DNA from: Purshia tridentata
Taxonomy: Eukaryota > Streptophyta > Magnoliopsida > Rosales > Rosaceae
Length of the DNA stretch: 46,130 nt
NCBI GenBank assembly: GCA_003254885.1
Contig: QANT01001201.1
Span: 26,946 to 73,075, forward strand
Direction of reading: 5' to 3'
Part shown: in pieces, positions 35,564 through 46,130 of the stretch
Position numbering within the stretch: position 1 is the stretch's first letter
How the letters are laid out: every line of letters starts with the position of its first letter
Position numbers and translations under genes: made by a program
Notes under the pieces: model-generated
What the model saw: the letters and a program-made list of their open reading frames with translations, nothing else
What the model was told of the DNA's origin: nothing
Databases searched by the model: none

Positions 35564-36508
35564 AGAACAATGGTAAGCAAAACAAGGGAAATATGGTCCA
35601 TGTCATACTAGGATTTACATCAAGCAAGGATTTAGCACCCCAACAATGCAAACTATTAGAACAAATCGGACATGGCACCATAAATGAATTACAGGGACCA
35701 GAACATTCAGTGTAATTGAAGGCCATCCACAGTACAACAACAAACAGAGTACAAAGCATGTTGTCATACTTGGAATGGATCACATTCATAAATATTGTAC
35801 ACAATTTTAAATGCTTAATGTTCAGACTCTAAATTAATGATCAGTAGCGTCATTATTCTTTGAGATATCAAAATGCCAAGTCTATATGTATTTTACCAGT
35901 AAACGACAACAACTTGAGCATGAATGTCTAATTGAAAAAACCATTACAAAAACCTGAGCAGCCTACATGCAAAAGTAGTCATGAGTGCTTCAATCACTCC
36001 TAACAACTTACTTAGATGCAACTGAACATGTACTGCATCCCTGAAGCATCATCAAACCACTGAAGTAATATCTCCATCATACTAACCCATGACCACCACA
36101 TACAAAACTTATCTCATAAAAAGAGTCAAGTTTGACTACAGAGAGAGCATGAGGATTGTCATATTCTAGCAACAACTTCTAGGATATTATGTAGCTTAAA
36201 CACAAGTAAAGGAATTTAGAAAGAACCAATAATATCAGACATGACCCTGCCAAGCCACAAATTAAGACAAACTAAAACTTGATAACATGGAATGAGGAGC
36301 ATATATAAGATCAATGCATTATTTAATCTCACATAGTATTAGCAGAGCATTCTACTTACAATTTTCCTTTCAACATCTACATTATGCCTTGTGTGCATAT
36401 CATAAACTTAGCATTCACCTAAAAATCAGGTTAATCAGCACAATGCACAATCGATTCAATATACAAAATTTAAGTTACAAACTTACAAGCAACTAACGTC
36501 TGAGTAGA
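35564..36508. other. mTERF 3' flank
   Basis: AT-rich sequence downstream of the mTERF stop. It probably includes that gene's 3' UTR. No other gene is recognised. Confidence 0.4.
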
Positions 36509-37486
36509 CTACAACCAGCTGCCAATGCCATCGACCGACCCCAATCGCATCTCAATCAGCCGAGCATTAAACTCGCCGTCACTGACCTTCAACATCTCCC
36601 TTAGGGGAAGCGAAAAGCCATGCTCAACCAACAATCTATGCCTGGGCTTAATCTTCCCCTCCAAACTAAACGAAAAGTACTGAGGAAACCTTTTTAACTC
36701 AGCGACATCTTTCTTCATCTCCATCAAAAAATACTCAACCTTGGGCCTAAAATTGTTATTTATGCTAAAAGTCAACAACCCAGGTGACCTTATTACCATA
36801 TTGACCACCTCGTCATAAGAAAGCCCCAAACTCTGCAAATATTGAATCTTGGGCAACAGGGTACCTTCAACACTCGAAACCAGCAACACAGTCGTTTGGC
36901 AGGTGATCGAACTCGGTCCATCGAAGCCCAATTGGGTTAAGAACTTCAATGCGGGTCGTAACTGATTGTCAACGTCGGAGACCAGGAGTCTGGGGCACCG
37001 AATTATGGACTTTCGGATATCCGGAAATGGAACTCGAACCTCGTTGAGTAGAAAATCAAATACTGGGTATAGGTCAGAGTGCGGGTCCATGGTGAGGAGC
37101 TGCGGATACATGTCGAGGATCCGACCCAGAGCCGAGCGCTCGATGCCCATGGAGGCGAGGCAGTCCTCGACAGACTTGAGGGACGAGAGAGGGCAGGAAC
37201 GGAAATCTGGGTTTTGTCGGAGGGCTTTTTGGGAATTGACATTGAGGTGGGTTTCTAAGTAGAGGACCTTTTCGCGGAAAAGGAGGCCGGAGTCGGAAGT
37301 AGTGTTTGGATGGCGGGAAAGTGAGGGGTAAGTTGGGGCATTGAGTGTTGGTCTGAGGGAGTTGGAAGGGGGTTTAGGGATAGAGATTGGGCTAGAGTTT
37401 TGAGAGGATTTTGGGGATGGGGTCAGAGATGCTTGAGGAGGGAGGAGGAAGAGGGATTGAGGTTGGAGCTGAGGTCGCAGCATCAT
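36509..37486 (-). CDS. SOLDAT10: Plastid-type mTERF protein (SOLDAT10/EMB93-like)
   Basis: Single-exon gene of 325 residues. The first 66 or so residues are rich in Ser, Pro, Gln and Asn and nearly free of acidic residues, as in an organelle transit peptide. From about residue 68 ([11 protein letters not shown]) come tandem mTERF repeats of about 35 residues; diagnostic stretches are [40 protein letters not shown] and [17 protein letters not shown]. mTERF proteins bind organellar nucleic acid as an alpha-solenoid and act in transcription termination, splicing or gene expression. SOLDAT10 (At2g03050, from memory) is a plastid mTERF needed for embryo development and affecting singlet-oxygen signalling. 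Length and single-exon form match. Next door is an AGL30-type gene, as in Arabidopsis. The first of two adjacent ATGs was chosen. Confidence 0.88.
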   Translation of the reverse strand: MMLRPQLQPQSLFLLPPQASLTPSPKSSQNSSPISIPKPPSNSLRPTLNAPTYPSLSRHPNTTSDSGLLFREKVLYLETHLNVNSQKALRQNPDFRSCPLSSLKSVEDCLASMGIERSALGRILDMYPQLLTMDPHSDLYPVFDFLLNEVRVPFPDIRKSIIRCPRLLVSDVDNQLRPALKFLTQLGFDGPSSITCQTTVLLVSSVEGTLLPKIQYLQSLGLSYDEVVNMVIRSPGLLTFSINNNFRPKVEYFLMEMKKDVAELKRFPQYFSFSLEGKIKPRHRLLVEHGFSLPLREMLKVSDGEFNARLIEMRLGSVDGIGSWL

Positions 37487-37642
37487 GGTGTATGTGTGTC
37501 TGCGAGGAAAAGTGAAGGTTGATATGGTGACTTTATCCTAGGCCACCAAAGCCATTTTTAAAACGACACGTCGTTAAAATATACACTAACCCTTTGGGTT
37601 GGGATCGTTCATTTCAAAAAGCCTACAGGCACTCGCAAAGAA

Positions 37643-37681
37643 AGCCCAACGAAGTCACAAAGCAAGATCAAGTGAAGCCCA
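37643..37681 (-). promoter_or_regulatory. Two site II (TGGGCT) elements upstream of the mTERF gene
   Basis: AGCCCA at 37643-37648 and 37676-37681 is TGGGCT on the coding strand, 160-195 bp before the ATG. Site II elements bind TCP factors and are typical of nuclear genes for organelle and ribosome biogenesis, which fits an organellar mTERF protein. Confidence 0.4.
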
Positions 37682-38060
37682 AAAAATAATATATAAATAA
37701 CTCAAAAATTCTACTTAAAAGTTAAAATGCTCTATTCTTGAGTTTTGAAAAAAAAAAATCATAAAAAAAATTTATATAACGTGTCATACACCTTTGAAAT
37801 CTTTACTTAGATAAACTTGATTTTGAATAATAATTTTTTTTTGGTATTGTGGAGGGCGAAAAGCTCATAAACAAAGACAGCTACTCAAGGATAGTTTGAG
37901 TTTGAATAATATTGAGTGTTCTATGATTAATTATTTCTTGATACCGGGTTTGATCTGACTTGGCTGATGAAATACATTGTTTTTATCACATAGAAATTTT
38001 TTTTCTCAAATCCATCATATCCTAATCAAATGTCAATTGGATGGTAAAATCTGCAATTCA
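37682..38060. other. AT-rich spacer between mTERF and MADS genes
   Basis: It lies between two divergent genes. Poly(A)/poly(T) runs occur and no gene is seen. Confidence 0.4.
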
Positions 38061-38109
38061 ACATTTACCCGATCTCTTGGCCAAAAAAAAAAAAACATTT
38101 ACCCGATCT
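38061..38109. mobile_element. Minimal retroposon scar: 15-bp target duplication around a poly(A) tail
   Basis: ACATTTACCCGATCT occurs perfectly at 38061-38075 and 38095-38109. Between them are only seven bases, CTTGGCC, and twelve A. Exact 15-bp repeats flanking a 3' poly(A) are the mark of LINE-type target-primed insertion; here the inserted body is almost completely truncated. Confidence 0.55.
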
Positions 38110-39236
38110 GATAAATTTGTAAAAATTAACAGTTTCCAATGGACAAACATTCAAAAATTGATATTATTTGTTGGTAAATATGTAATTATAATTTATAATA
38201 TTATTTAAAAAAATCATGCATGTTTAAATACATTTCCCAGCAATCCTCGTTTCCTAAAATGACCATAACGATTAACGACTTGATCATCTTAATCAAATTA
38301 TACGTGTTGGAAATCGGACGAAAACAGAATTTCACAAAATTTAAGCTCCAAAGACACTGACTGTCCAGTATCCAGCAACATGTAAAACGACCCGAAACCT
38401 GTGAGTAGTAGGAGGCAAAGGTTAAGGTTGCCGAGAAGCCGAACGTGAATCATCCATGAAAATGGAAACGTGGGTAGGGGCGAAGGACACAAATTAAAAA
38501 GATTTGTTTGGTTGGTTTGGGAATTTCTGACGTTCCCGATTCTCCCGCTTGTTTCGTTTACCGATTTTTCTGGTCACCCGGTCGTGTTATGCAAAGCTAT
38601 TTGTAAGCTCACACACACCCTTCTCTTTTTCTCTCTCCGCCTCTGTGTGCCCCTTTTGAATCTCCTCTTGCCTGCCTACCCAATCTCTGTGTCCGAACAT
38701 TTCAATTCTACACCTTTCGATTTCGTTTTTCTCTATTTCTTTCTTACATTTCCTCGTCTGGGTAAGTTTCCCTTTTTGTGTTTTCATATCTTATCCTTTT
38801 CAATTTACTATTTTTTTCCTTGTTGCGTCTGATTCCCAAAATGGGTTTGCATTTGATATTTTAGGTTACTTGTTACCCTTTCTCGCTTCAATTCTCAATT
38901 GGGTTTGTGTTAAAGTTGGTTATTTTTATCTCGGGTCATCCGATTTTAATCTCCCCTGTTTCTGTAAAGTAAATATTTTGTATCTTTGTGTATCATAAAA
39001 TAGGAAAATCATTTTCAGTTTTATGATTTTGTTGCATATGGTAGCATGTTCATTCTTCATATTGGTATCCTGCTAATGCTTCTTTAAATGCTTGATGAAT
39101 TGTGTGAGTTAGAACATCAAACTGCAGTGGATACATTGTCATTGAAATATGTGTAACTTTTCGGTAGGCTTTTGTGAATCTTTGGGACATTCAAAGCGGG
39201 GTTCAAGACTAAGGTTGCGGTTGTTGAAGGTGCAGG

Positions 39237-39759
39237 ATGGGAAGGGTAAAGCTAAAGATTAAGAGGTTGGAGAATACAAATGGGCGTCAAGCAACTTATG
39301 CTAAAAGGAAGCATGGCATCATGAAAAAGGCAAATGAATTATCTATACTATGTGACATAGACATTGTCCTTCTCATGTTTTCGCCAACCGGAAAGCCTTC
39401 TTTATGTAGCGGGAAACGCAGGTATGTACGTTCATTCTACTATTAACAAAAAAACTATCCAATCTTGCCAGAGGATATAAGGAATCACACGAGTTTTTCA
39501 TGATTGCTTTGAAAACTATTCAGGTTCTTCAAGCAAGATACGTCTTAGTTATCTAAAATAAAAGCAGTTGATTGAGGGGATTCAGTTAATGAAAGTCTGA
39601 TGTGAGAGGCAGCTTAATCCATTCAGCTATTTAGGTTAATTACTAAATTATCTTTATTTTAGAGTTCCAAATCACAATGTGGACCTAACAAGTAAGAAGG
39701 ATAATTAATACATTTTATGCGCTTACTGGTATTGATGTTGCATATATATACACTAATAC

Positions 39760-39796
<37 letters not shown>

Positions 39797-42746
39797 TAAC
39801 TTATTTCAGATATTTATTTATGATAAAGAGAAGATAAAATAATATGACATATCATAACATTTTTAATTTTTGTTTAGTTTTGAACTAGCCTTGTAGTTTT
39901 ATCCTGAGTATAAAACTTTGATATTTCCAAGAGTATAACCTTTAACCTTTAACCTTTGATCATCGTGATCAGTAACTTGCCCTTTTCTCTTTTCGTTGAG
40001 TTTAGTAGCATTGAAGAGGTTATAGCAAAGTTTGCTCAACTAACTCCACAGGAAAGAGCAAAAAGGTAAACTTTTTAACATTTAAGAAAAAGATAATGTA
40101 ACCCGTTAAGTGTAAATAGATCCTATCTGAATTGCTTTTTCTTTGGATTTGAACAGGAAACTGGAAAGCCTCGAAGTAAGTCCCTTTTGATAACCTATTT
40201 TTTATTATTTATTAATAATGTTATCATTCTTTCTTTTCTGTTTGGATTTAACATATGTATTATCATCACTACCATCTGATACATTAGTTTTGTTTTCTCG
40301 TTGAGAGTATAGGCACTAAAGAAAACATTCAAGAAGTTGGACCATGATGTAAATATACAAGAATTTTTGGGTACAAGGTACGTCAGCTTACAGTACTTGG
40401 TTAAAAATTTGTGGTCTGAAATTTGTACTTAATTTAATTTTTTCTCTTTTCTTTTTGTTTCAGTTCTCAAACAATCGAGGTAGGCATGCGAACCCATATT
40501 TCCAGTGTTATTTCATCACTTAACTATTTTGGTAATAACTGTTCATGGTTGCATGTTTTATAGATTCCTCTCTCTCTTTTTTTATTTTTTATTTTTTTTA
40601 CAGGACCTGACTCACCAATCTAGGTTATTTCAAACCCAACTTTCCGAAATAAAGAAGAGACTAAAGTGAGTGCCTGAAAATTTGGGTTGCAGAGTCATGT
40701 TTCTAGTTTCAATCATTTATGTTACAGTAAAACTGTTCTATGGTTAATGAACACTCTATACTAATTTTATACCAATCTTGAATTCTGCAGCTGTTGGAAT
40801 AACCCCGATAAGATCAACAGTGTAGAACAGTTGGGACAAATGGAAGATTCACTGAGAGAATCGCTTAACCAGATTCGAACACATAAGGTATTCTCTTGTT
40901 CCAGTTGTAGGTCTCATTTAAAGAAATTTTAGTGTACTTCGCCGAGTGCCATGGTAGGGATGTGCTGCTTGATAGCAGTGGCGGTAATTCTGTGATTGTC
41001 TAGCTCCAAGTTTTAAGCTGACCAATAATATATACCACTGAAATTTTGCCACATATATTTGATTTTTCTATGATATGTGCCCAAGGAATTGTAGAAATGA
41101 TTTGGTGCCTTAGTTTTTATTTCTTTTACTTCCCTGTGGCCTGTGTTTTGGTGCCTTAGTATATATGATTTCATTGGAGTTTCACCAAGTGTTGACAATT
41201 ACTGCAAATACAGAGTAAAATAAAAATGTTGTTACCACTAGACAGAAATAAATATATAATTACCTGAATATCCCCTTTTTCTGTAGTTTCCAAATGCCAT
41301 CACGTTGTGCTACCTTTACTTTAATTAGTTCTAGACCTTGTGATATTAGTGCTATCCATTTTTCTGTTGGCAGGGAAACTTACAAAAGCAGCAACTTATG
41401 TCATTAGAATGCACTAGTCAGGTAAAGAATTGCTTCTGGGTTGAGAATATTGTTGATGTGTTATTTACTTAGTAATATGGTCAAGCATTTAAACTTTATT
41501 ATCCTCACTTGCAGTTCCAAAATGGGTTGCATATACCGTTCAGCATGAATGCTGACCAACAGCTCCAGCCTCTTTCATGGATTCCTACTAATGAAAGTCG
41601 ACATATGGTTTTACCTGAGGACCCAAACTTGCTTCAAAATAGGTTAGTGGTTGTTTAAAAGTACATCCTATTTCTCCTATGAATCTTCTTTTGACTGATT
41701 CCTTCCACATCTTTGTGTGAGAAGATAATATAGTAGAAAAGAAAGAAACATGCTATATTATAAGATGAAGCTCTTTATAACACAGAACACCAAATGGCAC
41801 CTTTATCTATTAACTTTTTTAATATTTAAAAAAAGAATTTATGAATTCCTCCAATGGAGCCATGGTGGATTTTCTTTATCTAAAAAGTGTAACTGTGAAC
41901 TCATTGATCAATATCTTATTCTAGGGAGATGGAATGCTCTGCAAGTTCCTCCTTGGGGAGTTATTCTAGTTACCTTGGCACAGGAAAAAATTCAGAGATT
42001 TCTAATTCTGGGCAAGAAAATGGTATTCTTAATGACTTAAGCAGAAATGCACCTCTGAGGCTACAGCTGGGTGCACAATTTCCCTACATGCCATACAATC
42101 TCAATATGCTGACTGATACGAAATTCCAACCAGCAGCAGAAATTAGTCCTCAAGAAAACCCTCTGGAGTATCATGTTAATGGAAGCTTTGAAGCTCCTAG
42201 ACCTGATTTTTTCACTACCCAGCATGGTTGGGCTTCTACATCTGGTCCTTGTGCTGTTACTATGTTTGATGAGCATTTATATTCCCAGGTCCGTTTTCTC
42301 CTATTCTGGATTTTCTCAATAAATATTTTCTTGCTTGTTACTTGTATGGCTAGTCTATACGTCTGGTCCTTTTGCTGTTACTAATTTTGTTGTATGTGGC
42401 TGACGTAACCAATTACTTCCATGAAAACTAGTTTTCACATTCCTTTTCTAATGGATATGATAATGTAATGTGATTTATTTTCTTAGGAAGTAAACTGCAA
42501 GTACCCCCATTATTGTATGCTCTTTTCTTCATACCAATTGGAAAGCTACTTTTCTGTTTTATAGTTGAAATCTTATAAGCATGTATATTACTGATGCAGT
42601 CAAATTGAGATCCATGAGTGATTTTTGTGGTTCAGCCACTGATGGAGTTGCTGGAGAAATTTGATGAGTGCTTGAGAAATATACTCATCCATCAAGGTTT
42701 TCACAGCCATTATTTTTGTCTTGGAAATATAGAAGGCAACCACTGA
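39237..42746 (+). CDS. AGL30: MIKC*-type MADS-box factor (AGL30/AGL65/AGL94 group)
   Basis: Eleven exons: 39237-39421, 40006-40065, 40157-40175, 40313-40377, 40464-40479, 40604-40665, 40791-40887, 41374-41421, 41515-41642, 41925-42288, 42636-42746. All junctions are GT-AG and keep phase, giving 384 residues. Residues 1-60 are the MADS domain (MGRVKLKIKRLENTNGRQAT ... LCDIDIVLLMFSPTGKPS). Then come the group-specific SSIEEVIAKFAQLTPQERAKR, KLESLEALKKTFKKLDHDVN and a coiled-coil K region. MIKC* proteins dimerise with AGL66/104 relatives and control pollen maturation in Arabidopsis. Exons 3 and 5 are microexons of 19 and 16 bp. The last exon is uncertain: an acceptor ending at 42599 would instead stop at 42608 and give 350 residues. 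A likely 5' UTR intron runs from GTAAGT at 38762 to an acceptor ending at 39235. Confidence 0.9.
39761..39796. repeat. Compound (TA)n(GA)n microsatellite in MADS intron 1
   Basis: About nine TA units run directly into about nine GA units within the 584-bp first intron. It is likely polymorphic. Confidence 0.85.
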
Positions 42747-43803
42747 GTGATGTACAGCACGGGTTTAACACATAACAGCCTTGTCATTAGTCCCTTTCCA
42801 GAAGGAATGACGGTGCTGATGCCCTGGAATGAGGCACGAAAACCTTAATGGAGATCTTCTGTGTAATTATTATAATTATATATATATATAATGTAGGTTC
42901 TTTGAGTTTTTTTGTTCCCTCCCCTCATTTCTTGGCTGCCAAGGTTGATATTGGCAGTTTAGGAAAGGACACTGCCTTCCCTTGCCCTTTCTCAGTTGTC
43001 TGAGCTGTAAATAAAAGTACATATATAACAATTACAAAAGTATAAAACGTATTGGAAAATTTGCTTACAATTCTATGTTGCTGTCTATATACATTGCAAA
43101 TTATTTTATTTCATTCATCTCCAGAAGGATAAACCCTTTCTGGACATTGATAGCCTAGTGGTGTTGGGTGGACAACAATGACTAATGAGATGCCAAGTGA
43201 TTCAGGAAATTCCAGCAAAACATGAGGTTGGTAGTGGAACCACAAAGCAACTGTTCCGGTACTGTCTACCCTGACAATCCATTTATGCATGTATCATTTT
43301 CACAACTTTCCCATTGTAATTTCAAATTTTGAAGAAGAAGATTCATTTTTATGATATTTATGAACTTGGGCATTGGGATGTCCCTTATAGTTATAGCCTC
43401 GTGGACCACCATAAAATAGGGTTGAGATGGTGTTTTCTGCATAGATTAAAAATATAAAAATCAAAAGATTCTCTGGTAATTCTTTTGTTGTCGAGTACTG
43501 GTATGAATCTGGAGGCAATCTATGTTGAAAGAGACGTGAAAAGCTAAGGGACAATCGAAGAGACATTGAAAAAATGTTTGAAATGAAATGTCTTTGCAGA
43601 TTTCTGAATCCAACTCATATAACGTTGTACGACCCCACCTCAAAAAATTTCTGTTCACAGATTAATTTATAACTTTATAATATTGCTTTGAGAAACCGAT
43701 TTACAGTGACTAATTGTCTTGTAAATTAGGTCATTAAAAGTTGTTTGCCGGTCACTATTTGTAAAATATGCCTACTTACGAGTGATTACAGGTCAGTGGT
43801 GTG
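42747..43803. other. MADS 3' UTR and intergenic DNA
   Basis: A polyadenylation signal-like AATAAA occurs near 43009. A (TA)n run lies near 42880. No other gene is recognised. Confidence 0.4.
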
Positions 43804-44042
43804 AGGAATGTTTGGCACTGTTTTTAAAATTATAAAAAAAGTGTTTGTCAAAGCTTTTGACAAAAAAAAAAAATTGTTTATGAGTCATAAAAGCACTAAT
43901 TGTTTGAGAGATACTTCCTTAATAAGCAATTTCAAATACTTTTACAAAAATAATTAAAATATTTATAAAATTTATATGAGCATTTCAAAAAAAGTGCTAC
44001 TATGCAAAAACAATTCATAAGAAATAGTGTCAAACCGACTCT
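43804..44042. mobile_element. Short MITE-like element
   Basis: GTTTGGCACTGTTTTT at 43810-43825 matches the reverse complement of 44020-44035 (GTTTGACACTATTTCT) at 13 of 16 bases. The interior is AT-rich with no coding capacity, total about 240 bp. Exact ends and target duplication are not resolved. Confidence 0.45.
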
Positions 44043-44156
44043 AAGATTTTGTTCATGCCTTAGTTTTTCCAAAGGTCAGAAGATTTTGTCTTGTCTTGGC
44101 CCTCTAAGACTGGGCTTTACTATCGGCTTTCAACACACAGCCCATGTTGGGGGTGT

Positions 44157-44274
44157 AGGTTATGGATTTTGAGGGTAATGGTTTTTCTAAAACATCTGAC
44201 ATCGCATGTTCTCAAAGGTTATGGATTTTGAGGGTAATGGTTTTTCTAAAACATCTGACATCGCATGTTCTCAA
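44157..44274. repeat. Perfect 59-bp tandem duplication
   Basis: 44157-44215 is repeated exactly at 44216-44274, each starting AGGTTATGGATTTTGAGGG and ending at the TTCTCAA region. No sequence difference is seen, so the event is recent. Confidence 0.92.
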
Positions 44275-45314
44275 ACTTTCAATCTCACACTATACATTCA
44301 ATCCATTTTATCAACAATTTAAATTAACTTAGCATAACACGTCAGATCGTTAAGTAAGTAAATATTTTCCCAGTTCACATTCTTTGCCTTCCTTACTTTT
44401 ACTTGTATAAACTTTTTTATCTAAATCTTCAAGGATTGTCTTCTATTTTTAAATTTATTATGAAAGCTTAAAACTATAAAGGAAAATCCTTAACTTTGTG
44501 ATACATGGCTTGAATTCCTTTAAATATACTGACTATCAAGCCCTTTACCATTATATTCTTATAATGGATCCTTGATTTGATTAATGAATTATCGTTTACT
44601 TTAATTCAATAATTATTTGTTCATTAAGCATCTCTATTTTTCATATCGTCTTTTTCTTTATTTGAGGATATAGTTATTGAATCATTAAGAGAAGCACAAG
44701 TACATGAATCATTTGAAAAGAAAAGGTAGAAATGAGAAACAAGAAATAATAAACTAGTACTCCATTTACTAGTGGAAAATGGAACTTTACACTTTTCTTC
44801 AATAAAGCTCAAATACAACAACCAAGGACTTACTGATGAGCATCAGCTGCTTATATTGGGCTTACAAAACAAGCACAAATTGCATCGGAATATTCCCGAA
44901 GAAGAAGAAAAAGGCTATAATTCAAATACTAATGGCGGGTGGTCAGGTCAAAGACCACCTCTGCCAACTTCTGCTTTACAACAGAAGTAAAAAAGCAAAA
45001 GACCCATTAGGGAGATTAGGGTCCCAACTCCCAAGGATAGCTGGATGGGGTACCCTACAAATTACAATGATAGAAATTTAAAATTAAAATGATGGAGAGC
45101 CATTTTAAAAATAAGCTCTCCTCATTTTGACAGACCCAGAGGCCAAAACTGACTGAGTGACCCCATTAACTATAGTATACCAACTAATATCCTAGTACAC
45201 TAAGAGTCATACTGATCTTGATACTTAAGTATATATGTAGCATATATATGTAATTATCCTAGGAAATGACTAAATATAAAGGAAACTTGGGAAAGGAGAC
45301 TAAGGTGGGGCTCC
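44275..45314. other. Intergenic, 3' flank of the expansin gene
   Basis: AT-rich with no recognised gene. The part nearest 45314 should be the expansin 3' UTR. Confidence 0.4.
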
Positions 45315-46061
45315 CTAGCGGAATTGGGCACCACTGTAGGTCTGCCCAAAGGACCAGTGAGCTGGGGCAACATTGTAGGAGACCACAGTACGGCCATCAC
45401 TGGTTGTGACCTTGAAGGAGAGGCTTTGGCCATTGAGGTAGGAGTTGCTTTGCCAGTTCTGGCCCCAGTTTCTGGACATCGACTGCCAGCCAGTTCTGGA
45501 CCCTTTGATTGAAACAGAATGCACATCACCAGCAGCACCAACGTTTGTGATGAGGACCAGGTTGAAGTAGGAGTGGCCATTGATAGTGAACCTGATGCCT
45601 CCTCTTCTTCTGCAGGGTACCCTACAAAACAAACAAAACCAAAAAAAATTAATTAGACCCAGAAACAAAAATCAAAACTTTCAATCCAATCTTTCATTAA
45701 ATTGTTGATATTTCACAGAAAGATTGGAACTTGGAGTATAAAATTTACCTTCTGTAAGCAACAGGCACAACACCAGCTTTGTATTGGGCAATGTGTTGGA
45801 AGACAGGCTGAGAAAGGTCAAAGTGGTGCTGAGGAGGGTTGCACCAGCCCCCTGCATTGTTAGGGAGGGCATTGTTTGGTGGGCAGAAATTGGTGGCTGT
45901 GACCACAATGGAGCCAGGCAAGCACCACTTGGGGTCATTCACACACCTAATCTCATAGCAAGACCCACACCCCAACCCATTGTTGAACAGGGCAGTGCTC
46001 AGAGCTGCAGTGTTTGTCCCATACCCTTGACTGTAGAGATTTCCATACCCACAAGCACCAC
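45315..46061 (-). CDS. EXPA: Alpha-expansin, 5' exon missing (EXPA1/EXPA10/EXPA15 type)
   Basis: Two exons are visible, 46061-45749 and 45621-45315, joined in phase 2, giving 205 residues plus the 3' part of a split Gly codon. The visible protein starts [20 protein letters not shown] and holds the six-Cys double-psi beta-barrel (family-45 endoglucanase-like) domain with the HFDLS motif, then the beta-sandwich CBM63 domain ([16 protein letters not shown]) with its aromatic wall-binding residues. It ends [11 protein letters not shown]. Expansins loosen cell walls at acid pH without hydrolysis, in the apoplast. About 45-50 residues including the signal peptide must lie beyond 46130, since alpha-expansins are about 250 long. 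46062-46130 is the 3' end of intron 1. The member is placed by gene order rather than sequence alone. Confidence 0.93.
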
Positions 46062-46130
46062 CTACAAGATTTCAAATCAGAAAAATGTTAAACACAGAGA
46101 TCAGAGAGTGTACTATAAAAAAAAAAAAAA

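Noticed and set aside
38470-38832. 120-codon open frame upstream of the MADS gene
   Set aside because: It crosses the likely 5' UTR donor at 38762 and reads T-rich leader and intron sequence; no domain.
1-46130. CRISPR arrays, operons, ribosome binding sites, prophage
   Set aside because: The DNA is plant nuclear; repeats present are tandem duplications and microsatellites without spaced units.
1-46130. tRNA or rRNA genes and full LTR retrotransposons
   Set aside because: No cloverleaf or rRNA core was recognised and no gag/pol or paired LTRs were seen; a tRNAscan or LTR search could still find degraded ones.

Overview
This is nuclear DNA from a flowering plant, almost certainly a eudicot. 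It is AT-rich, has short GT-AG introns, and carries plant-only families: Dof/CDF, R2R3-MYB, MYB-CC, MIKC* MADS, alpha-expansin and plant mTERF. A woody rosid, possibly Rosaceae, would fit, but that is a guess and not a sequence-proven call.

Layout. 1-640: a C-rich/G-rich inverted repeat, cut by the window edge. 1412-2038 (+): an intronless RING-H2 E3 ligase of the MPSR1 type with heat-shock elements in its promoter. 2515-4294 (-): a secreted GMC oxidoreductase of the mandelonitrile-lyase/HOTHEAD group, 3 exons. 5015-6485 (-): a MYB-CC (PHR1-like, PHL8-type) factor, 6 exons, one intron GC-AG. 6486-15792: 9 kb without a supported gene, holding a recent 405-bp tandem duplication and a MITE-like element. 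15793-18589 (+): a CYCLING DOF FACTOR, 2 exons. 21175-21654 (+): a two-EF-hand calmodulin-like protein. 23176-24983 (-): an R2R3-MYB of subgroup 21 (LOF/MYB105/MYB117), 3 exons, with upstream AUGs. 25000-36500: gene-poor, with tandem and dispersed repeats and a doubtful decayed gene near 33.1-34.3 kb. 36509-37486 (-): a single-exon plastid-type mTERF protein (SOLDAT10 type). 39237-42746 (+): a MIKC* MADS-box gene (AGL30/65/94 type), 11 exons including 16- and 19-bp microexons. 45315-46061 (-): the last two exons of an alpha-expansin; exon 1 lies beyond the right edge.

The genes do not form a pathway; they look like a conserved ancestral neighbourhood. From memory of the Arabidopsis map, relatives sit together in three paralogous places: At1g26770-26800 (expansin, MYB117, CDF, MPSR1), At1g69530-69580 (expansin, AGL94, MYB105, CDF5, PHL8) and At2g03050-03090 (SOLDAT10, AGL30, expansin). 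The window seems to hold in one piece what Arabidopsis keeps in fractionated pieces. Exon structures below were built by hand from splice sites and reading frame, and each joined frame was checked for phase. No new mobile, defence or biosynthetic system was found. The best leads are regulatory (HSE/UPRE promoter, uORFs on the MYB) and structural (GC-AG intron, microexons, inverted and tandem repeats).
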